Of a stretch of 64,000 bases of DNA, positions 1 through 8,308 are shown piece by piece. Under the pieces are notes generated by a model. It saw only the letters and a list, made by a program, of their open reading frames with translations, searched no databases and was not told the origin of the DNA. The translations under genes were made by a program, and so were the position numbers. The stretch is from Paracoccus denitrificans (GTDB lineage: Bacteria > Pseudomonadota > Alphaproteobacteria > Rhodobacterales > Rhodobacteraceae): NCBI GenBank assembly GCA_003240735.1, contig QFNE01000002.1:62001-126000 (forward strand), written 5' to 3'. The number at the start of each line of letters is the position of its first letter. The stretch's first letter is position 1.

Positions 1-533
1 CGCAGTGCGGCAACAGGGTCCGACCAGCCGGGAAAACCGCCTGCCGGCAACCAGCGCAGATTGACCGAAAAGACCAGCACCAGCAGCATCGCAAACCAGA
101 AGTTCGGCAGCGCGACACCCAGCTGCGCGCCCGCCATCAGGCCCACATCGGTCGCGCGACCCCGGCGGCCAGCCGCGAACATGCCCACGGGGAACGCCAC
201 GACCACCGCCAGAACCAGCGCCATGACCGCCAGCGGCAGCGACACCGCCAGCCGGTCAAGGATCATCCCCGCAACCGGGGTCTTGTAGGCAAGGCTGGTC
301 CCCAGATCGCCCGTCAGCACACCCCCCAGCCAGTGGGCATAGCGGGCTGGCCACGGTAGGTCCAAACCCATCTGCGCGCGGAGTGCGGCGACGGTGTCGG
401 GCCGCGCGCCAGTGCCCAGCATGAAACTTGCCGGATCGCCCGGCACCAGATCGACGACCGCGAAAATGACGATCGACGCGACCCACAGCCCCAGGATCAG
501 GGTCAGGACGCGCCGCAGGATCACGCCGGTCAT
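1..533 (-). CDS. Peptide/nickel-type ABC transporter permease (DppB/OppB family), 3'-truncated by window edge
   Basis: About 177 N-terminal residues are visible; the rest lies beyond base 1. The start (MTGVILRRVLTLILGL) opens with a strong membrane helix, as in DppB-family permeases. It is followed by a periplasmic stretch with the family motif VPGDPA and the typical L..QMGLD.PW..RY..W text, then further helices (MALVLAVVVAFPVGMFAAGRR). In this family the protein forms half of the inner-membrane channel of a peptide, nickel or opine importer. The start is 7 bases after the stop of the upstream MFS gene, so the two are probably cotranscribed. A matching binding protein is encoded at 6734-8206 on the same strand, separated by plus-strand genes. 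Substrate is unknown. Confidence 0.88.
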   Translation of the reverse strand, partial: MTGVILRRVLTLILGLWVASIVIFAVVDLVPGDPASFMLGTGARPDTVAALRAQMGLDLPWPARYAHWLGGVLTGDLGTSLAYKTPVAGMILDRLAVSLPLAVMALVLAVVVAFPVGMFAAGRRGRATDVGLMAGAQLGVALPNFWFAMLLVLVFSVNLRWLPAGGFPGWSDPVAAL

Positions 534-540
534 CGCGGGG

Positions 541-2172
541 TCATGTCCCCGGAACCTGAAGCTTGCCAAGGATCGGCATGTCGTCGGACGGATCGACGTT
601 ATGGCGTTCGATCATGCGGTGAACGTGGGGCGGGTCGTCGCCGCGATGAAGGCGGTGCAGCTCATCGGTGACGCCCGCATCTGATTTCGTGCGGCGCAAG
701 TTGTGGCGCACATATTCGTCCCACGTAGCGATGTGATAGGATTCGGACCACTTTTCAGGCTCTTCAAGATCGCGCAACAGCGCCCAGTTCCGCGCGCCGT
801 CGCGACGCCGGATGCCCCGGCGTTGACGCATCAGGCGCAGGAATTCGGCCGTGTCTTCGGGGGCGATCTCGTAATCGACCATGACCATGATCGGGCCGGA
901 TCTGCCGCGCAGCCCCAGGGCCAGTGGCGGCGGCTGAAAGCGGTTCAGCGGGTCCAGATCCAGCTTGCCGAATTCGGGCTGCTTGAACCAGTGTCCCAGA
1001 ACGGCCCCAAGGATCAGCAGGCCCGCCGCACATGTCAGTGCCATCTGGATCGAATAGGCACCCGCGACGCCGCCCCACAGCCACGCGCCAATCGCCATCC
1101 CGCCAAAGGTGCAGGTCTGATACATCGCCAAGGCGCGCGCCACGACCCAGCGCGGGGTGGACAGCTGCACCGTCACGTTGAACAGCGACAACGCCAGAAC
1201 CCAGCTTGCCCCCGCAGGCAGCAACGCCAGCCCCTGCAGCCATGCATTATCGGTCAGGCCAAGGGCCAGACACGCACCGGCAAAGCACAGGAACGCCAAA
1301 CGCACGATCCGTTCGTTATTCAAATGCTCTCTCAGGATAGGGTTCAGCCCGGCACCGACGATCGCGCCGACGCCAAAGCAGCCCAACAGCAGGCCCAGCA
1401 TCAAGGACCCACCTTCGGGGTGGGATTTCGCGATCAGCGGCAGCAGCGCCATCACCACGACCGCCGCCAGACCGAACAGCGACGCACGAAACATCACGCG
1501 CATCAGGTTCGGCGACAGCGCGACGTAACGCAGGCCCGCGGCAATCGCAGGGGCCAGCGGTTCAGGCGGTGCGGATCGGACGCGAGGCGCGGGCTTCCAC
1601 CGCGACATCGCGAACAGCAGCGGCACATAACTGACGGCGTTCACGGCAAAGGCCGCCGCCGCCCCGAACGCCGCCACGATCAGACCGCCCGCAGCCGGTC
1701 CCACGGACCGCATCAGGTTGAACCCGACCGAGTTCAGCGTGACGGCGCCGGGCAGGTCCTCTCGGGGGACGAGATCACCCATGCTGGCCTGCCACGGCGG
1801 GTTGTAAAGCGCCTGACCCGTCCCGATCAGAAATGTCAGCAGCAACAGCGTGGCGGGCGTCAGCATTCCCATCCACGCAAAGATCGTCAGCAGGACCGAC
1901 ATCCCACCCATGATCAGGATCGCGACCATCAACAGTCGCCGCCGTTCGAAGATGTCGGCCAACGCGCCGGACAACAACGCAAACAGCATGATCGGCAGGG
2001 TGTTCGATGCCTGAACCAGAGCCACCAACGTCGCGCTGTCAGTCAGCTGTGTCATCATCCACGCCGCCCCGACCGCCTGCACCAGTCCGCCGAAGTTGGA
2101 AATCAGCGTGGCCGCCCACAGGTTGCGGAATGCCGTGTGCCGAAACGGGGTGAACGGGGATGATCGTGCCAT
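541..2172 (-). CDS. MFS transporter, MFS_3/EntS-like, with C-terminal cytoplasmic extension
   Basis: This 543-residue protein has about 400 residues of alternating hydrophobic helices (FRNLWAATLISNFGGLVQAV at the first helix) with MFS loop signatures such as ADIFERRRLL after helix 2. A polar C-terminal extension of roughly 110 residues follows (from about 430). Its W(S/T)E.YH.ATW.EY.RHN.R.T pattern is typical of the transmembrane secretion effector group (PF05977) of major facilitators. Such proteins are inner-membrane exporters of siderophores or drugs; the substrate here is unknown. The start ATG at 2172 aligns with the usual N-terminus. It runs directly into the ABC permease gene. Confidence 0.85.
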   Translation of the reverse strand: MARSSPFTPFRHTAFRNLWAATLISNFGGLVQAVGAAWMMTQLTDSATLVALVQASNTLPIMLFALLSGALADIFERRRLLMVAILIMGGMSVLLTIFAWMGMLTPATLLLLTFLIGTGQALYNPPWQASMGDLVPREDLPGAVTLNSVGFNLMRSVGPAAGGLIVAAFGAAAAFAVNAVSYVPLLFAMSRWKPAPRVRSAPPEPLAPAIAAGLRYVALSPNLMRVMFRASLFGLAAVVVMALLPLIAKSHPEGGSLMLGLLLGCFGVGAIVGAGLNPILREHLNNERIVRLAFLCFAGACLALGLTDNAWLQGLALLPAGASWVLALSLFNVTVQLSTPRWVVARALAMYQTCTFGGMAIGAWLWGGVAGAYSIQMALTCAAGLLILGAVLGHWFKQPEFGKLDLDPLNRFQPPPLALGLRGRSGPIMVMVDYEIAPEDTAEFLRLMRQRRGIRRRDGARNWALLRDLEEPEKWSESYHIATWDEYVRHNLRRTKSDAGVTDELHRLHRGDDPPHVHRMIERHNVDPSDDMPILGKLQVPGT

Positions 2173-2298
2173 GTTGCGACACTAGCGTTCGGCACCGGAA
2201 GGGCAACGGCCCCCGAGCGGGTTTCTGCGCACCGCGTCGTGTTCGGCCAAACGCATACCCGATTCACTCAATGCGCTGTCGACCATTGTCTTCAAACG

Positions 2299-2330
2299 AA
2301 AAACCCGCCCTAGGGGAAGGGCGGGTTTTA
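2299..2330 (-). terminator. Rho-independent terminator after the GlsB/YeaQ-like gene
   Basis: An 11-bp inverted repeat AAAACCCGCCC / GGGCGGGTTTT with an 8-base loop lies just past the stop of the minus-strand gene ending at 2348. Read on the minus strand the hairpin is followed by a run of T. Confidence 0.8.
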
Positions 2331-2347
2331 CGGTCAGTCCGGGCAGA

Positions 2348-2608
2348 TCAGGCGCGGTTGATCAGCCGCAGGATCAACAGCAGGATGACTGCGCCGATGG
2401 TCGAGAAGATGATCGCGCCCAAGATGCCGCCGCCCGCGGTGAAGGTCAGACCGACCGCCGGGAACAGGAAACTGGCGATCAGAGCGCCGACGATCCCGAC
2501 GACGATGTTCATGACCAGCCCTTGGCCGTGACCCTTGACGATCTGACCGGCCAGCCACCCAGCGATGGCGCCGATGATGATTGCGATGATAAGTGCGGTT
2601 CCAGTCAT
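2348..2608 (-). CDS. GlsB/YeaQ/YmgE family stress-response membrane protein
   Basis: This 86-residue, almost fully hydrophobic protein has three predicted membrane segments. The glycine-rich pattern IIGAIAGWLAGQIVKG, GIVGALIAS and GGGILGAIIFSTIGAVILL is characteristic of the transglycosylase-associated protein family (PF04226). Length matches the family norm (80-90 residues). Members are small inner-membrane proteins often induced by osmotic, acid or general stress; biochemical function is not established. The gene is monocistronic, followed by its own terminator. Confidence 0.88.
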   Translation of the reverse strand: MTGTALIIAIIIGAIAGWLAGQIVKGHGQGLVMNIVVGIVGALIASFLFPAVGLTFTAGGGILGAIIFSTIGAVILLLILRLINRA

Positions 2609-2978
2609 CTCACTGATACTCCTGAGTGTCGTTCAGCGCGCAAGTCGCGCAGATATCATCAAACGCAACTTGGCGGCGTTTCGACGCGGTCCTTTGAAGG
2701 CAGCGCAATATTCACGAAAGGGTGCGGCATTTCGGACACGCGTTCACGGAACTCGGCACAAATGTCGCAATCGCGTGAAGCGCGCAGCATTTATGTCACG
2801 AACGATGCCCAAACGCCCAAATTCACGGTCGGGCGATATTGACGAATGATCGGTTGGAACGGCGAATGCGACCATGCGGAACCCTGTCACGGCCCTGTCG
2901 TTTTTCACGCGGATGGCCCGTTGCTTTTCTTCCGTCCCTGTCATCGGGCTCCGCCCGCCCGGAATTTAAGGATTACAT
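2609..2978. other. Intergenic region, 370 bp, no gene supported
   Basis: This gap separates the minus-strand GlsB-like gene from the plus-strand L,D-transpeptidase gene and must hold both promoters. A 66-codon minus-strand frame at 2744-2944 has no recognisable protein features. No RNA gene or clear hairpin was found. A ribosome binding site (AAGGA) precedes the ATG at 2979. Confidence 0.5.
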
Positions 2979-3725
2979 ATGCGTATCGCAGCAATGATGA
3001 TCGCGGCGGCGCTGGCTTTGGCCGGTTGCGCCCCCGAGCCGCAGGTCACGGCGACCCCGTCGATGAACCTGACCGTGCCCGCCATCTATAACGCCCGCGT
3101 CGATACCGGCCCCAATGGCGAGCCGTTGGACATTGCCGCGATCAAGCCGGCCTACCTGGCCAACCGCAACCAGCGCGCCGAAGTGGCCTATAACGGCCCT
3201 GAAGCGCCAGGCACCATCGTCGTCGATCCGTATGCGCGGGTTCTGTATTTCGTGCACTCCCCCGGGCAGGCAACGCGCTACGGCATCGCCGTGGGTCGCG
3301 CCGGGACCGGTTTTGCTGGTGAAGGCACGATCCAGCGCAAGGCGCGTTGGCCGTCCTGGACCCCGACTGCCAACATGGTCTCGACCGAACCGGAACTGTA
3401 TTCCCAGTTCCGCAACGGCGTCGGAGGCGGGCTGAGCAACCCGCTGGGTTCACGTGCGCTGTATCTGTATCAAGGTGGTCGCGACACGATGTACCGCATC
3501 CACGGCACGATGGACCCGTCGTCCATTGGCAAAGCGACCTCGGCTGGCTGTATCCGCTTGTTCCAGCAGGACATCATGGATCTGTTCGACCGCATCCCCG
3601 TTGGCACCAAGGTACATGTCCGCACGCAGGGCGAAAGCGCCGCGCAGGAAGGCCCGCTGGTCGAAACGCCCGACGGCTACATGCAGCCCGCGCAGGTCGT
3701 GGCCGCTGCCGCACCGGCGAACTGA
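2979..3725 (+). CDS. L,D-transpeptidase lipoprotein (YkuD domain)
   Basis: The N-terminus is a lipoprotein signal with lipobox LAGC (Cys17), so the 248-residue protein is probably membrane-anchored. The YkuD catalytic domain occupies roughly residues 75-215 and carries the active-site block YRIHGT followed 14 residues later by SAGCIRL, whose cysteine is the nucleophile. Proteins of this kind form 3-3 cross-links in peptidoglycan or attach proteins to it. The ATG is preceded by AAGGA at good spacing. It stands alone between a divergent stress gene and a terminator; a lytic transglycosylase gene follows. A second family member is at 57391-58050. Confidence 0.92.
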   Translation: MRIAAMMIAAALALAGCAPEPQVTATPSMNLTVPAIYNARVDTGPNGEPLDIAAIKPAYLANRNQRAEVAYNGPEAPGTIVVDPYARVLYFVHSPGQATRYGIAVGRAGTGFAGEGTIQRKARWPSWTPTANMVSTEPELYSQFRNGVGGGLSNPLGSRALYLYQGGRDTMYRIHGTMDPSSIGKATSAGCIRLFQQDIMDLFDRIPVGTKVHVRTQGESAAQEGPLVETPDGYMQPAQVVAAAAPAN

Positions 3726-3750
3726 GCCCAGCTTTCTGAACTAAAAAACG

Positions 3751-3786
3751 ACGCCCCGGCCATCCGCGCCGGGGCGTTTCTTTTTG
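3751..3786 (+). terminator. Rho-independent terminator after the L,D-transpeptidase gene
   Basis: The inverted repeat ACGCCCCGG / CCGGGGCGT with a 9-base loop is followed by TTTCTTTTT, 26 bases after the stop codon. Confidence 0.88.
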
Positions 3787-3858
3787 CGCCAAGCCGGGTT
3801 CCCCGGATGCGGGCGCGCTGCTATTCCAAGCGGGCCGATCCGTGACGGAATACCACCG

Positions 3859-4851
3859 ATGCTTCGACCCGCAGTCTTGCGCCTGACATTGTCCCTGATG
3901 GCTGCCATCACGGCCTGTCTGGGACTGTCTGCGTCGGCCGTGACGGCCCGAGAGACGATGGACATCTATCGCTTCGTCCCGGTCCCGGTTCCGTCGCTTG
4001 CGCCGATGACGTCAAACGCGCCGGTGGCGCGCGAAACCGGCGCGCGTCGCTGCACCGATGACGGGCGCAGCTGCATCAGCGTCAAAACCTATTTCGCCGA
4101 TGTCTGCACCACGATCGAGGTCGCCTCGATCGAAAACCAGCTGGACCCCAACTTTCTGGCGCGCCTTCTGTGGAAGGAAAGCCTGTTCGAGCCAGAGGCG
4201 ATTTCGCCCGTCGGCGCACTGGGCATCGCGCAGTTCATGCCGGGCACGGCCGAGCTGCGCGGCCTGAAGGACCCGTTCAACCCCGCCGAGGCCATCCACG
4301 CATCCGCCGATTATCTGCGCGACCTGATCGACGGGTTCGGCAATATTGGCATGGCCGCCGTCGCCTATAACGGTGGCGAGGGGCGGGCCGGTCGCTTCAA
4401 GGGGACAGGTGGCAACCTGCCGTTTGAAACGCAGGATTATGTCATCGCCATCACAGGGATGGACGCGTGGAAATGGCGCGACAGTCCGCCCGCGACCAAG
4501 GACATCGACCTGCGGCTGGACAAGGTTGCGAACTTCCGCGAGGCGTGCATCGAGCTGGCGGGTACCCGCAAGCTCAAGGAATTCTCGACTCCGCAGCGGG
4601 CATGGCCGTGGGGTGTGATCGTCGCGTCCCACCCCCAGCAGGCAGGTGTCCAGCGCCAGATCAGCGTCCTGAACCGCCGACTGAGGCCCATTCTGGGTGG
4701 CAAGCGGGTGGGCTATGTCCGCAAGACGCTGAACGGCAGCCAGCGCAAGATCTACACCGCACAGATCGGCTATTCCTCCAGAAACGAGGCGGCGGCGTTC
4801 TGCACGCGCCTTCGCGCCGTCGGAGGGCGCTGCATCGTATTGAAGAACTGA
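3859..4851 (+). CDS. Lytic transglycosylase (SLT domain) with C-terminal SPOR-like region
   Basis: The 330-residue protein starts with a Sec signal (LRLTLSLMAAITACLGLSAS, cleavage near AVTA). An SLT domain (about 95-185) follows. The catalytic glutamate is in LLWKESLFEPEA, followed by the family motifs SPVGALGIAQFMPGTA, DPFNPAEAI and AYNGGEGR. The last 75 residues resemble a SPOR domain (YTAQIGYSSRNEAAAFCTRL), which would bind denuded glycan at the septum. Members cleave murein glycan strands with 1,6-anhydro products in the periplasm. I chose the ATG at 3859 because it starts the signal peptide; upstream in-frame TTG codons lie in the terminator. Confidence 0.9.
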   Translation: MLRPAVLRLTLSLMAAITACLGLSASAVTARETMDIYRFVPVPVPSLAPMTSNAPVARETGARRCTDDGRSCISVKTYFADVCTTIEVASIENQLDPNFLARLLWKESLFEPEAISPVGALGIAQFMPGTAELRGLKDPFNPAEAIHASADYLRDLIDGFGNIGMAAVAYNGGEGRAGRFKGTGGNLPFETQDYVIAITGMDAWKWRDSPPATKDIDLRLDKVANFREACIELAGTRKLKEFSTPQRAWPWGVIVASHPQQAGVQRQISVLNRRLRPILGGKRVGYVRKTLNGSQRKIYTAQIGYSSRNEAAAFCTRLRAVGGRCIVLKN

Positions 4852-5189
4852 CGGGCACAACCTGAACGCGTGCAACGGCGCCGGGCGTACAGCTGTCGGT
4901 CGCACGGACAAGATTGCCGCCGTGGTGGGCATCGACAGATTCTGGCACGGTCTTCTGGCAACATCGTGCCGATCCGCTGAACGCTGCAAAGAAATTATTG
5001 CCCTGCGATCGATGGCGGCGCCAGAATTCACCACACATACCGTGACTGACATGTTTTGCATCGCCATCAGTCAGACCGAATGCCGACCTCGACGGGCCAC
5101 GACGCCCGTCTGACCTGATCGACAGACAGTGCTGGACGGGTGGCCAAACTGATGAAAGCGCATATTGACGCGCTTGGATCGGAGGATCC
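4852..5189. other. Intergenic region, 338 bp, with a spaced inverted repeat
   Basis: No credible gene was found. The one structure I see is an inverted repeat TGACTGA-N17-TCAGTCA at 5043-5073. A clear ribosome binding site, GGAGG inside GGATCGGAGGATCC, precedes the ATG at 5190. Confidence 0.5.
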
Positions 5190-6662
5190 ATGGACGTAGA
5201 GCAGATCGCATCTTTCCCCACCCGCGCCGGCATCGCCAACCTTCCCAGGCAACCCCACGAGGTTACGATCCCGAACCTAAAACCGTCAGACGGCGGGCTG
5301 GACGCGCTGCCCAAACAGCCCCACGAGGTCACGATGCCGGAGCTTAGTCCAGCGACTGGCGGGCTGGACGGTCTGCCCAAGCAGCCGCATGAGGTCGTTC
5401 AGCCATTTGCCAACGCATCAGACCAGGGGCCCCGCCATCCCGATGCCCCGGGCGTGGGATACGGGTCGATGATCCCCGATATCCTTGGTTCGTTCATCAG
5501 GCCCGATGGCCAAGGCTCACCCGCCATACAAGGTCCCTTGGATCTCGCGCAGGAGGGAGCCAAGCGCCAGGAGCCGAAGAAAACGGATTATGAATTCGGG
5601 ACCTTCAATGTCTACGGAGACAAAGGCTACGACAAGCAATCTGATCTCGACATACTTGGAGATTTTGCCGCCGGTAAGGCATCTGAGGGTCAAAAGCCGC
5701 TGGACGTGGTCGGCTTTCAGGAAGCAGACAACCAAAAGGCCGCCGCACAGATTGCAGGCGAAATGGCCCAAAACGGCATGAACGGGTATATGAGCGACGG
5801 TGGAAATCCGATCTATTGGAACGCGTCCAAGTTCGACCTCGTTCATCAGGAAACTCTTGTCATCCACGACAAGAACCAGCTGCCGTCTGGCGAGGGGACG
5901 CCGAGTGACATCGACAAGGATAAAAAGTCCGACCAGCGGCGGACAACGTCGTTCGTCGTGCTGAAAGACAAAGAGACCGGTGCCGAGATTTTGGTGACGA
6001 ACCGTCATCAGGATCACAATCCGCCGGACAAAGACCATACCCGCAACAGGGAAGCCCACATCAACAAGACCAATATTAAGGCCGATGAGTTGAAAGAGAA
6101 GTTTCCGGGCATCAGTGCACGTGTCGACCTGGGCGACTTCAATCAATATGATCCTGGGAAAAGCGGCCCGACCTACAAAGGCAACGAGCAGTACGACACT
6201 CGCACCAAAACCGATGCTATTGACCATATTTTGTCAGAGGGTCAGGATTTTCCCACGACCTCTAAACCCGAGGTCCTGACACCGTTCGGAGAGGACGGCT
6301 TTCACGGTGATGAAGACGGCGGCCATTCGCTGATGTCACAGACCATCTCCGTCACTTCGAGCGAAAGAGAGCGTGCCCACGCCAAAGGGGACAATGCGAC
6401 CGCAGAAAATGGCGCAGGCGCAGTTTTCTACCAGAACTCGAATTACGGTGGCGACGCCTGGGCATTCGGGTTCGGCAGAGAGAATGGTCCCAAACACTCA
6501 GAGTGGAACGACCGGACGTCGTCGATTGCCGTGACGCCCGACAAGGGACTGACCGCCTACAAGGATGCGCATGAGGACGGTCAGCAAGGTCTGAAGGTCG
6601 ACACGTCAACGCCGAATGTCGGCAAGGACTGGAACGACAAGATATCAGCGTTCGACTGGTAA
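5190..6662 (+). CDS. Endonuclease/exonuclease/phosphatase-like protein with N-terminal QPHEV repeats and C-terminal beta/gamma-crystallin domain
   Basis: The 490-residue protein has three parts. Residues 18-72 contain three copies of LP(R/K)QPHEV at an exact 22-residue period. Residues about 135-385 look like an EEP (DNase I-like) fold: TFN (N140), GFQEAD (E178), NRHQDH (H273), DLGDFN (D313, D316, N318), AIDHIL (D345, H346) and GGHS (H379) match the order of metal and catalytic residues. Residues about 410-490 resemble one beta/gamma-crystallin domain with two Ca2+ clamp motifs, NDRTSS (N440) and NDKISA (N482). There is no Sec signal or membrane helix. The gene is flanked by unrelated genes and its codon use looks less GC-rich than theirs, hinting at transfer. 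Substrate and location are unknown; an exported nuclease or phosphodiesterase is one possibility. Confidence 0.75.
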   Translation: MDVEQIASFPTRAGIANLPRQPHEVTIPNLKPSDGGLDALPKQPHEVTMPELSPATGGLDGLPKQPHEVVQPFANASDQGPRHPDAPGVGYGSMIPDILGSFIRPDGQGSPAIQGPLDLAQEGAKRQEPKKTDYEFGTFNVYGDKGYDKQSDLDILGDFAAGKASEGQKPLDVVGFQEADNQKAAAQIAGEMAQNGMNGYMSDGGNPIYWNASKFDLVHQETLVIHDKNQLPSGEGTPSDIDKDKKSDQRRTTSFVVLKDKETGAEILVTNRHQDHNPPDKDHTRNREAHINKTNIKADELKEKFPGISARVDLGDFNQYDPGKSGPTYKGNEQYDTRTKTDAIDHILSEGQDFPTTSKPEVLTPFGEDGFHGDEDGGHSLMSQTISVTSSERERAHAKGDNATAENGAGAVFYQNSNYGGDAWAFGFGRENGPKHSEWNDRTSSIAVTPDKGLTAYKDAHEDGQQGLKVDTSTPNVGKDWNDKISAFDW

Positions 6663-6688
6663 TCTCACGCCCGATCAGCGCGCGTCTT

Positions 6689-6708
6689 CGCCCCCGTACG
6701 CGGGGGCG
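6689..6708. terminator. Possible weak terminator hairpin between convergent genes
   Basis: CGCCCCC-GTACGC-GGGGGCG forms a 7-bp GC stem between the stop codons of the convergent genes ending at 6662 and 6734. There is no T run, so intrinsic termination is uncertain. Confidence 0.45.
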
Positions 6709-6733
6709 AGTTACCATTCACGACGAGCAGAGT

Positions 6734-8206
6734 TTACTCGGTCCAGCGTACCTTCGTCAGATCATTTGCAGGCGTGGGTGAGTTTTTCCACAACCCTTCG
6801 ATACGAGCATCGGCAACACCGGTCTTTGCCAACTGGAACAGAAACGCGTTGACATAGTCGTGGGCCAGCATTTCCTGCGCCTGACGCAGCAGCGTGCTGC
6901 GCTGGGCCGGGTCAACGGTCGCGTTCAGCTGATCGATCAGCTCAACGAACGCCGGTTTCGCGTAGTGGAAATAGTAATCCGGACGGGCATAGATATCGAT
7001 GTCCAGCGGCTCGACATGGCTGATGATCGTCAGGTCGAAATCGCCCCCCTTGAAGACCGATTCCAGCCACTGCGCCCATTCCATGTTGATGGTCTGCGTC
7101 TCGATCCCGACATCGCGCAGCTGCGCCGCGATGATTTCACCGCCGCGGCGGGCGTAGGGGGGCGGGGGCAGGGCCAGACGCAGGGCGAGGCCGCTGATGC
7201 CAGCCTCTTGCAACAACGCCTTTGACTTGGCCGGATCATAGGCGGACAGGGCCGTCAGGTCTTCATAATCAGGGTTGTGGGGGGCGAAATGGCTGCCGAT
7301 GGGCGTGCCATAGCCGTACATCGCCCCGTCGATCACCGCCTGACGGTCGATGGCGTGGGCGATCGCTTCACGCACTTTGACGTTGTCCAATGGCGGTTTG
7401 GCGTTGTTCATCGCAAGGATGGTTTCCCCTTCGGTCGTACCGACAATCACCTTGAACCGCGGGTCGGCCTTGAACTGCTCCAACGTTTCGGGCGCGGGAT
7501 AATTCGGGAACGCATCGACATCGCCCGACATCATCGCCGCAAACGCGGCCGTCGGATCGGGGATGAACCGGAAGGTGGCCGAGGTCAGGGCGGGCATGTC
7601 GCCCCAATAGCCGTCGAACGCGTCCAGTCGGACGTGGTCGCCCTGCACCCAGTCGCCAAACCGGAACGGGCCGGTGCCGACGGGGGCGGTGCCTTCGGTC
7701 GCCGCAGATGCCGGGTCCAGCATCGCGGCGTCGCCCCATGCCATCTTCCACGCAAAGTTGCCGTCGGGCGCCTTCAGGGTGATGCGGGCGTGGTCGGGGG
7801 CTACCGCTTCGACCGTGTCGATGCCCTCAAACAGCGCCTTCTGCGGGTTCGTCGAATCCGCCGCGCGGGCGCGGTCCAGCGAAAAGACGACGTCGGACGC
7901 GTCAAACTCTGCGCCGTCGTGGAATTTGACCCCGGTGCGCAGCTTGAAGTCATAAACCTTGCCCGAAGCGTCCACCTGCCAGCTTGACGCCAGCCCGGGC
8001 TGGATGGTGCCATCGGGGGCAAACCGGGTCAGGCCCTCGAACAGGTTCTGATAGGTGATCTCATCAACCGCTGCTGCTGAGTTGCCCGTAGGGTCCAGAA
8101 CCGGCGGCTCCAGCACCATGCCGATGGTGATCGTGTCCTTGGCCGCCAGCGCGGGGCCGGCTGCGGCGGCAAGCAGAGCTGCGGTGATCAGGATGCGGTG
8201 CGGCAT
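6734..8206 (-). CDS. ABC transporter periplasmic substrate-binding protein, peptide/nickel family (SBP_bac_5)
   Basis: This 490-residue protein has a Sec signal (ILITAALLAAAAGPALA, cut before AKDT). It then shows cluster C binding-protein landmarks: VLEPPVLDPTGN, YQNLFEGLTRFAPDG, GLASSWQVD, FKLRTGVKFHDGAEFDASDV and the later VREAIAHAIDRQAVI. Such proteins capture peptides, opines, nickel or other solutes in the periplasm and deliver them to DppBCDF-type importers. No permease follows it; the nearest is the truncated one at 1-533 on the same strand. The ligand cannot be told from sequence. Confidence 0.92.
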   Translation of the reverse strand: MPHRILITAALLAAAAGPALAAKDTITIGMVLEPPVLDPTGNSAAAVDEITYQNLFEGLTRFAPDGTIQPGLASSWQVDASGKVYDFKLRTGVKFHDGAEFDASDVVFSLDRARAADSTNPQKALFEGIDTVEAVAPDHARITLKAPDGNFAWKMAWGDAAMLDPASAATEGTAPVGTGPFRFGDWVQGDHVRLDAFDGYWGDMPALTSATFRFIPDPTAAFAAMMSGDVDAFPNYPAPETLEQFKADPRFKVIVGTTEGETILAMNNAKPPLDNVKVREAIAHAIDRQAVIDGAMYGYGTPIGSHFAPHNPDYEDLTALSAYDPAKSKALLQEAGISGLALRLALPPPPYARRGGEIIAAQLRDVGIETQTINMEWAQWLESVFKGGDFDLTIISHVEPLDIDIYARPDYYFHYAKPAFVELIDQLNATVDPAQRSTLLRQAQEMLAHDYVNAFLFQLAKTGVADARIEGLWKNSPTPANDLTKVRWTE

Positions 8207-8308
8207 GGGTCAGGCTCCGGGCGGTCAGGGACGGGCTGGTGGGGTCGCAGGCGGATGCTTGGCCGAATTGGCCAAGGGATCAAGTCATTTTCAGGGCCGT
8301 GTTTGGTC

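Noticed and set aside
703..2163. 486-codon plus-strand frame opposite the MFS gene
   Set aside because: Composition is Arg/Gln/His-rich with no domain; it is the antisense shadow of a high-GC gene whose protein is clearly recognisable.
2744..2944. 66-codon minus-strand frame in the gap before the L,D-transpeptidase gene
   Set aside because: No ribosome site, no hydrophobic or domain pattern, and it would overlap the promoter region of the next gene.
4012..5067. 351-codon minus-strand frame opposite the lytic transglycosylase gene
   Set aside because: Shadow frame without motifs; the plus-strand product has a signal peptide and SLT domain.
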